From Parelusimicrobium sp031549165 (GTDB taxonomy: Bacteria; Elusimicrobiota; Elusimicrobia; Elusimicrobiales; Elusimicrobiaceae), in assembly GCA_031549165.1 (NCBI GenBank), contig JAVBQE010000112.1, forward strand, positions 1 through 11,572: a stretch of 11,572 nt of DNA, read 5' to 3'. Of the stretch, positions 6,709 through 11,572 are shown in pieces. The notes beneath the pieces are model-generated. The model searched no databases and was not told where the DNA came from. It was given only the letters and a program-made list of their open reading frames with translations. Both the position numbers and the translations under genes were made by a program. The stretch's first letter is position 1, and every line of letters starts with the position of its first letter.

Positions 6709-7722
6709 CTAATTTTTTAAATACCACTCAATGGTTTTTACTATACCTGTGTCAAAGGTTTCTTCCGCTTTCCAGCCGAGTTCTCTCTCCAGCTTTGTTG
6801 CGTCTATGGCGTAGCGCTTGTCGTGGCCGGGACGGTCTTTAACAAATGTTATTAATTCTTTATAGCTCTTGCCGTCGGGCCTAGGTTTCTTCTCGTCTAA
6901 AACCTTGCAGATAACGTCTACAATTTGTAAGTTTGTGCGCTCGTTCCTGCCGCCAACATTGTAAGTCTCGCCTGCTTTACCTGTATGGTACACCATGTCT
7001 ATACCCTTGCAATGGTCCAGCACATATAGCCAGTCGCGCACGTTTTTGCCGTCGCCATAAATTGTTATGGGTTGGCCAGTTAACGCCCTGTTAATTACGT
7101 TGGGTATTAACTTTTCTTTATGCTGTTTTGGGCCGTAATTGTTGGAACAGTTGCTTGTAGTTACGTCCATACCGTATGTGTGAAAGTAGGCACGCACAAT
7201 AAAATCGCTCGCCGCTTTAGAGGCGGAATAAGGGGAGTTGGGCGCGTAAGGCGTGCTTTCCATAAACAGCCCCGTTTCGCCCAAAGTACCGTAAACCTCG
7301 TCTGTGGAAATATGGTGGAAGCGGCACTCCTCATAGCCTGCTTTATATTTGCAAGGACCGTCCATCCAGTGCTTTTTAGCGCAGTCTAACAGCGTAAAAG
7401 TGCCTTCAATATTTGTTTTAATAAACGGCAATGGGCCGGAGATGGAGTTGTCCACATGGCTTTCTGCGGCAAAGTGTATTACCCCACGCACGTCGTACTT
7501 ACTGAAAATTCTTTCTATAAAAGGCCTGTCGCAAATGTCGCCCTGCACGAACAAATAGTTGGGGCTGTCTTTAACTTCTGCTAAATTTTTAAGATCACCC
7601 GCGTAGGTAAGCGCGTCAATATTAATAACTTTATACTCCGGGTGTGCGGCTAAAAAATAAGGCACAAAATTGCTTCCTATAAACCCGGCTCCGCCGGTAA
7701 TTAAGATAGTCTTTGCAGGCAT
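6709..7722 (-). CDS. rfbB: dTDP-glucose 4,6-dehydratase
   Basis: A 337-residue extended short-chain dehydrogenase for the second step of dTDP-L-rhamnose synthesis, forming dTDP-4-keto-6-deoxyglucose. NAD-binding GGAGFIGSNF is at 10-19. The catalytic triad region HISTDEVYG (137-145) carries T140, D141 and E142, the acid/base pair that separates RmlB from the CDP enzyme RfbG with T-D-K. The Y-xxx-K pair is Y165/K169 in YSASKAASD, and NNYGPKQ (194-200) is also typical. A strong ribosome site, AAGGAG, ends seven bases before the ATG at 7722, supporting this start although it lies inside rfbD (22-bp overlap). It is the last gene of the operon before the terminator. Very secure. Confidence 0.97.
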   Translation of the reverse strand: MPAKTILITGGAGFIGSNFVPYFLAAHPEYKVINIDALTYAGDLKNLAEVKDSPNYLFVQGDICDRPFIERIFSKYDVRGVIHFAAESHVDNSISGPLPFIKTNIEGTFTLLDCAKKHWMDGPCKYKAGYEECRFHHISTDEVYGTLGETGLFMESTPYAPNSPYSASKAASDFIVRAYFHTYGMDVTTSNCSNNYGPKQHKEKLIPNVINRALTGQPITIYGDGKNVRDWLYVLDHCKGIDMVYHTGKAGETYNVGGRNERTNLQIVDVICKVLDEKKPRPDGKSYKELITFVKDRPGHDKRYAIDATKLERELGWKAEETFDTGIVKTIEWYLKN

Positions 7723-8537
7723 TTGTCTACTCCTTTGGTCCAGTGTTGTATTTCAAAGTTGAAATGTTTTTTAATTTTGCTTTTGTCTAAAACGGAAAAT
7801 ACAGGCCGCTTTGCCTTCGTAAGATACTCTGCTGTTTTAATGGGCAGCACCTTGCATTGCAGGCCTCTGCGGTAAATAATTGTAAGCGCAAAATCATACC
7901 AGCTGGCAGCGCCTTCGTTAGAGAAATGGTAAGTTTCCTTAATATCCGGCCTCACGCGCTCAAGCATATAAAGCACCACGTTAACAAGGTCCGGCGCGTA
8001 GGTGGGCGTGCCGTACTGGTCCGCCACTACCTTGATTTCCATTTTTTCTTTGGCCAGGTTAATCATGGTTTTTAAAAAGTTATTTCCGTACTTGCTGTAC
8101 AGCCACGACGTGCGGATAATGATATAGCTTTTGGCAATCTTGCGTATCTCTTCTTCCCCTTCAAACTTTGTTTTGCCGTATACGGACGCGGGACTAGCGG
8201 GCATGTCTTCGCTTAAAGGCACGGCACGCTCTGTGTCAAACACATAGTCTGTGGAAATATGGATTAGCGGAACTTTTTTTAGGTTGGCAAGTTTAGCTAA
8301 GTTTGCTGCGCCGACGACATTTATTTTGTGCGCAAGCTCCGGCTCGCTCTCTGCTTTATCTACGGCGGTGTAGGCCGCACAGTTTATGATAGCTGAAAAA
8401 TATTTGTCTTCTGCATACTTCATTACTGCCTCTTCGTCAGTGATGTCCAACTCCGGCAGATCACAGTAATAAGACAGCTCCATTACGTCGTGAAAACACC
8501 TGCCCAGCTGGCCGTTGGCGCCTGTTATTAGAAACAT
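7701..8537 (-). CDS. rfbD: dTDP-4-dehydrorhamnose reductase
   Basis: A 278-residue short-chain dehydrogenase catalysing the last step to dTDP-L-rhamnose, NAD(P)H-dependent reduction of the 4-keto group. TGANGQLG (5-12) binds the cofactor. STDYVFD (95-101) and SVYGKTKFEGE (118-128) give the T96, Y120 and K124 expected of the catalytic set. RTSWLYSKYGNNF (about 141-153) is a further RmlD signature. Length is usual. The start at 8537 lies inside the end of rfbC (10-bp overlap) with an AAGGA ribosome site a few bases upstream, and the 3' end overlaps rfbB, so expression is tightly coupled. Confidence 0.96.
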   Translation of the reverse strand: MFLITGANGQLGRCFHDVMELSYYCDLPELDITDEEAVMKYAEDKYFSAIINCAAYTAVDKAESEPELAHKINVVGAANLAKLANLKKVPLIHISTDYVFDTERAVPLSEDMPASPASVYGKTKFEGEEEIRKIAKSYIIIRTSWLYSKYGNNFLKTMINLAKEKMEIKVVADQYGTPTYAPDLVNVVLYMLERVRPDIKETYHFSNEGAASWYDFALTIIYRRGLQCKVLPIKTAEYLTKAKRPVFSVLDKSKIKKHFNFEIQHWTKGVDKCLQRLS

Positions 8538-9076
8538 GGATTTTCCTTGTAGTCTTTAAAAGTTTTAAGCAGCAGGTCTTTATGCGAAACGTTTTCGTTG
8601 GTAACCTGCCAGTCTATGGCAAGGCCGGGGTCATTATAAATAAGCCCGCCCTCGCTTTCTTTATTATAAAAATTGTCGCATTTATAAGCGAAAACAGCCG
8701 TCTCGCTAAGCACGGAAAACCCGTGCGCAAAGCCGTGCGGGATAAAAAACATTTTGCCGTTCTCATCTGAAAGTTCCACCCCAAACCATTTGCCGTACAT
8801 CGGGCTCTCGTGTCTTAAATCTACAGCTACATCCAACACTTTGCCTTGCAGCACACGCACAAGTTTGGCCTGCGCAAAAGGAGGACGCTGGAAGTGCAGG
8901 CCGCGCAGCACGCCCTTAGTAGAAAAGGACTGGTTGTCCTGCACAAACTCGGTAGTTATGCCGGCTGCGCTAAAGACTTGTTTATTGTAAGATTCAAAAA
9001 AATATCCCCGGTTATCCTTAAAAATTTGCGGTGTGATAACCTTAAGCCCTTCAATGGGCGTGCTAGAAAAATCCAT
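8528..9076 (-). CDS. rfbC: dTDP-4-dehydrorhamnose 3,5-epimerase
   Basis: A 182-residue cupin-fold epimerase acting on dTDP-4-keto-6-deoxy-D-glucose at C3 and C5. Recognised by RGYFFESY (23-30), GVLRGLHFQ (55-63) with catalytic H61, K71, the DVAVDLR strand (82-88), the IPHGFAHGF segment (112-120) and Y131 in FAYKCDNFY, where the catalytic tyrosine is expected. IDW (154-156) is also conserved. The length is normal. The gene overlaps rfbA by 14 bp at its start and rfbD by 10 bp at its end; a GAGG sequence in the rfbA 3' end can serve as ribosome site. All conserved residues I could check are present, so true RmlC activity is likely. Confidence 0.96.
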   Translation of the reverse strand: MDFSSTPIEGLKVITPQIFKDNRGYFFESYNKQVFSAAGITTEFVQDNQSFSTKGVLRGLHFQRPPFAQAKLVRVLQGKVLDVAVDLRHESPMYGKWFGVELSDENGKMFFIPHGFAHGFSVLSETAVFAYKCDNFYNKESEGGLIYNDPGLAIDWQVTNENVSHKDLLLKTFKDYKENPCF

Positions 9077-9947
9077 TCTTCATGTCCCTCGGAATATTAA
9101 GTATGTACTGTCCGTACTCGGTATTTTTCATCTTTTCACCTTCGGCGAGTAAAGCCTCCATAGTTATCCACCCTTGCTTAAAGCCTATGGCTTCCAGACA
9201 AGCGATCTTAAGGCCCTGACGGTTTTCTAAGGATTCTATGAAGACGGAGGCGCGGATAAGGTCGTCATGCGTGCCGGTGTCCAACCAGGCCATGCCGCGG
9301 CCCATCATTTGTACGGAGAGTTTGCCTTTTTTTAAATAGTAGTCGTTAACGGCGGTAATCTCCAGCTCGCCGCGCGCGGAGGGTTTTAAATTTTTGGCTA
9401 CGTTTACCACCTCATTATCGTAAAAATAAAGGCCCGTTACCGCCCAGTTGGATTTGGGGTTTTTAGGTTTTTCTTCTAAGGAAATAGCCTTGCAGTTAGC
9501 GTCCATTTCCACCACCCCGTAGGCCTCTGGGTGTTTAACGTGGTAGGCAAAAATGCGCGCGCCGTTAGTCATTTTAGCCGCGTCCTGCACCATATGTTTT
9601 AAGTCTCTGCCGTAGAAAATATTGTCGCCCAAAATAAGGCACACGCTGTCTGTGCCAATAAAGTCCGCCCCTAAAATAAACGCCTGTGCCAAACCTTCCG
9701 GCTTAGGCTGTTCTACGTAGGAAAGTTTAGCGCCGAAGCGACTTCCGTCGCCCAACAAATTTTTATACATAGGCAAATCTTTGGGTGTGGAGATTATTAA
9801 AATTTCCCTAATGCCCGCAAGCATAAGGATGGACAAAGGGTAATAAACCATAGGTTTATCGTAAATGGGGATAAGCTGCTTAGACACGCCTAATGTGGCC
9901 GGGTAGAGCCTGCTGCCCGTGCCGCCTGCAAGTATTATGCCTTTCAT
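9063..9947 (-). CDS. rfbA: Glucose-1-phosphate thymidylyltransferase
   Basis: A 294-residue nucleotidyltransferase making dTDP-glucose from glucose-1-phosphate and dTTP, the entry step of the rhamnose pathway. LAGGTGSRLYPATLGVSKQL (6-25) and PIYDKPMVYYPLS (27-39) are classic RmlA signatures. Metal-binding D108 lies in LGDNIFYG (106-113), EEKP is at 158-161, and the second metal aspartate is in WLDTGTHD (221-228). Known members are feedback-inhibited by dTDP-rhamnose; whether that holds here cannot be seen. It is the first gene of the leftward operon, with a strong AAGGAG ribosome site before the ATG at 9947. The order rfbA-rfbC-rfbD-rfbB differs from the rfbB-D-A-C of Salmonella. Confidence 0.97.
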   Translation of the reverse strand: MKGIILAGGTGSRLYPATLGVSKQLIPIYDKPMVYYPLSILMLAGIREILIISTPKDLPMYKNLLGDGSRFGAKLSYVEQPKPEGLAQAFILGADFIGTDSVCLILGDNIFYGRDLKHMVQDAAKMTNGARIFAYHVKHPEAYGVVEMDANCKAISLEEKPKNPKSNWAVTGLYFYDNEVVNVAKNLKPSARGELEITAVNDYYLKKGKLSVQMMGRGMAWLDTGTHDDLIRASVFIESLENRQGLKIACLEAIGFKQGWITMEALLAEGEKMKNTEYGQYILNIPRDMKNGFF

Positions 9948-9997
9948 AAATGCTCCTTATGATATAATAAATAATACTAGCAAATTTTGGATAGTTT
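9948..9997. promoter_or_regulatory. Short divergent intergenic region with a plus-strand -10 candidate
   Basis: Only 50 bases separate the starts of rfbA (leftward) and the first GT2 gene (rightward). A perfect TATAAT lies at 9963-9968 on the plus strand, 29 bases before the GT2 ATG; no good -35 is visible. The minus strand has an AAGGAG ribosome site (9958-9953) and AT-rich sequence, so the rfbA promoter probably reaches into the 5' end of the GT2 gene. Confidence 0.4.
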
Positions 9998-11047
9998 ATG
10001 AAACCGGACATCTCTATAATAATACCAGTCTATAACTCGGCCGCGTTTGTTAAACAAACGCTGAACAGCGTGTTTGCACAGACGCATGCTAATATTGAGG
10101 TGCTCTGCATAGACGGCCACTCCACAGATAACAGCCTGGAAATTTTAAATACTTACGCTTCAAAATACCAAAACTTGCGTGTCTTTTCGCGCCCCAACGA
10201 AGGCCCCGGCCCATCCAGAAACACAGGGCTGGACAATGCCTCTGGTCAGTATATAATGTTCCTTGATTCGGACGACCTGCTTGAGCCGCACGCCTGCAAA
10301 ACCATGCTCGCGCGCGCAAAAAAAGATAATGAAGACCTCATAATATCTAACTTTTATATTTTTGACGACGCTTCCGGCAAACTTAAAACCAAAGACACGC
10401 GCTACATTCTCCCCTTTAAACACACTCTCACCGCCGCGGACGGGCCGGACGCTTTTGTAAAAATGGCGTTCTCCTATCCGTTCGTCTGGGGCAAGCTGAT
10501 CAAGAGAGATATTATTGAAAGCGCGGGCCTGCGCTTTCCTAAGGGCGCGGTGGAGGATGTGCCTTTTTCCATCTCCTACGCGGCGCTGTGTAAAACGGCG
10601 GTGTTTATGGACGACGAATATTTACTTTACTACCGCGTTAACAGAGGCGCGTCCATCTCTTCTTCTAACGAGCGCATGGCGCTGGACGGTATTAATAATT
10701 TTGGCGTCCTAGAAGAAAATCTTAAAAAATACGGCGTGTTTAAGCAGGTGTATGAGACATTTTGGTTTAACAAAATGCTGCTTTTAGTGGGCGACGAGCA
10801 TGTGTTCGCCGGCCGTCTGGGCAATGTTAAAAAAGAGACTGTGCAGAAAGCGTATGACATTATACGCCCGCAGCTGGAAAATTTTGACCCTGCTGTTTTT
10901 AAAAACAGAAATTTTATTTTCCGCACCAAAGTAAAATATCTGCTGCGCGCAGTTAAAAATAATAATTTATCTTACCCTAAAATATTAAGGAAAATAAGGA
11001 ATATTTTATTTCCGTTTTTCAATATTTATTACCGGATATTCCCATGA
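9998..11047 (+). CDS. Family 2 glycosyltransferase
   Basis: A 349-residue GT-A-fold enzyme of the GT2 family. The N-terminal strand ISIIIPVYNSAAFVKQTL (5-22) and DGHSTDNSLEI (39-49) form the nucleotide-binding half. GPSRNTGLDNASGQYIMFL (71-89) leads to the DxD metal motif D90-S-D92-D93. E186-D187 in GAVEDVPFS is the likely catalytic-base region. The C-terminal 60 residues are basic and end in a hydrophobic stretch (ILFPFFNIYYRIF), perhaps touching the inner membrane, with no clear spanning helix. Such enzymes transfer a sugar from a nucleotide donor onto a lipid-linked glycan in the cytosol. Its stop overlaps the next GT2 start as ATGA. Donor unknown; dTDP-rhamnose is possible given the divergent rfb operon. 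Confidence 0.9.
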   Translation: MKPDISIIIPVYNSAAFVKQTLNSVFAQTHANIEVLCIDGHSTDNSLEILNTYASKYQNLRVFSRPNEGPGPSRNTGLDNASGQYIMFLDSDDLLEPHACKTMLARAKKDNEDLIISNFYIFDDASGKLKTKDTRYILPFKHTLTAADGPDAFVKMAFSYPFVWGKLIKRDIIESAGLRFPKGAVEDVPFSISYAALCKTAVFMDDEYLLYYRVNRGASISSSNERMALDGINNFGVLEENLKKYGVFKQVYETFWFNKMLLLVGDEHVFAGRLGNVKKETVQKAYDIIRPQLENFDPAVFKNRNFIFRTKVKYLLRAVKNNNLSYPKILRKIRNILFPFFNIYYRIFP

Positions 11048-11572
11048 AAGACGTATCTATAATAATAGTCAATTACAACACCAAAGATCTGCTGCTCTGT
11101 GCGCTGCGCTCTGTTTACGCGTACACAAGCGGCGTAAGTTTTGACGTGTGGGTGGCAGACAATGCCTCCACCGACGGCTCCGTTGAAGCGGTACAAAAAG
11201 ATTTTGCGCAGGTCAATATCGTAGACACAGGCGGCAATGTGGGCTTTGGCCGCGCCAACAATGCCGCGCTCGCTAAAACAAACGCCAAATATATTTTATT
11301 TTTAAACCCGGACACCGTGCTTCTAAATAACGCCGTAAAAATTTTTTATGACTTTATGGAGCGCACGCCGCAAGCCGCCGCCTGCGGCGGCAACCTCTAC
11401 GGCGCGGACATGAAGGAGTGTGACTCTTTTAACGCACTGCCCACATTAAGCAGAATAGTTTTTGGCAAAGAAAACACGGACAAAAACAAAGTTGACCGCA
11501 CCAAAAACACACAAGTGGGCTCTATCATCGGAGCGGATCTTTTTGTCAGAAAAGCAGAGCAGGACAAAACGG
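11044..11572 (+). CDS. Family 2 glycosyltransferase, WbbL-like, cut by right edge
   Basis: An open frame starts at ATG 11044, overlapping the previous stop as ATGA, and continues 176 codons to the window edge without a stop. The product begins MKDVSIIIVNYNTKDLL and has ADNASTDGSVEAV (38-50), GGNVGFGRANNAAL (63-76) and a metal-binding LNPDT (about 88-92). This NYNT / NVGFGxANN / NPDT set is typical of the rhamnosyltransferase-like branch of GT2 (WbbL type), which uses dTDP-L-rhamnose in characterised members. With a complete rhamnose operon next door, a rhamnosyltransferase is the best guess, but this branch also includes enzymes for other sugars. The C-terminal third is missing from the window. 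Confidence 0.88.
   Translation, partial: MKDVSIIIVNYNTKDLLLCALRSVYAYTSGVSFDVWVADNASTDGSVEAVQKDFAQVNIVDTGGNVGFGRANNAALAKTNAKYILFLNPDTVLLNNAVKIFYDFMERTPQAAACGGNLYGADMKECDSFNALPTLSRIVFGKENTDKNKVDRTKNTQVGSIIGADLFVRKAEQDKT

Noticed and set aside
7120..7558. Two plus-strand open frames opposite rfbB
   Set aside because: They mirror conserved rfbB codons and have no independent support.
1..11572. Mobile element, CRISPR array, tRNA or phage-defence genes
   Set aside because: Reading both strands I found no transposase motifs, terminal repeats, regularly spaced repeats or tRNA-like folds; all large frames belong to polysaccharide synthesis.

Overview
The window is a bacterial surface-polysaccharide (O-antigen or capsule type) biosynthesis locus. 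It is densely packed, uses the standard genetic code, and has GC content that varies locally from roughly a third (around 1260-1320) to about 60% (around 2100-2160). A dTDP-L-rhamnose operon, a GT9 (heptosyltransferase-like) domain and a WbsX-type domain suggest a Gram-negative, LPS-making bacterium. The sequence does not fix the phylum; a host-associated anaerobe (for example Elusimicrobiota, Bacteroidota or a spirochaete) is only a guess. I saw no tRNA, rRNA, CRISPR array, insertion sequence or attachment site.

Layout. (1) A leftward operon runs from about 4271 to the left edge: LbH O-acetyltransferase, glucose-1-phosphate cytidylyltransferase (rfbF), CDP-glucose 4,6-dehydratase (rfbG), a broken family 2 glycosyltransferase, an HMGL-like (DRE-TIM) aldolase, and the N-terminus of a thiamine-diphosphate enzyme cut by the edge. 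(2) A 93-bp divergent promoter region (4272-4364) separates this operon from a rightward gene for a 767-residue protein. That protein joins a WbsX-type domain to a GT9 domain, behind an N-terminus with a three-fold repeated motif. A strong bidirectional terminator follows at about 6667-6700. (3) A leftward operon (9947 to 6709) holds rfbA, rfbC, rfbD and rfbB with overlapping ends, enough to make dTDP-L-rhamnose from glucose-1-phosphate. (4) A 50-bp divergent gap leads to two rightward GT2 genes coupled by an ATGA overlap; the second runs off the right edge and resembles WbbL-type rhamnosyltransferases.

How the genes fit together. The locus makes two activated 6-deoxysugar lineages. The dTDP branch is complete and ends in L-rhamnose, probably used by the GT2 genes. 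The CDP branch makes CDP-4-keto-6-deoxyglucose, but the window has no 3-dehydratase (rfbH) or terminal reductase for it. Instead it leads into an aldolase and a ThDP enzyme joined by an ATGA overlap. ThDP enzymes such as YerE of Yersinia add a two-carbon unit from pyruvate to CDP-4-keto-deoxysugars, so a branched-chain or otherwise carbon-extended sugar is a reasonable hypothesis, and it is the most interesting lead here. The glycosyltransferase between rfbG and the aldolase looks inactivated by an internal deletion and a frameshift, suggesting the polysaccharide structure has changed recently in this lineage.
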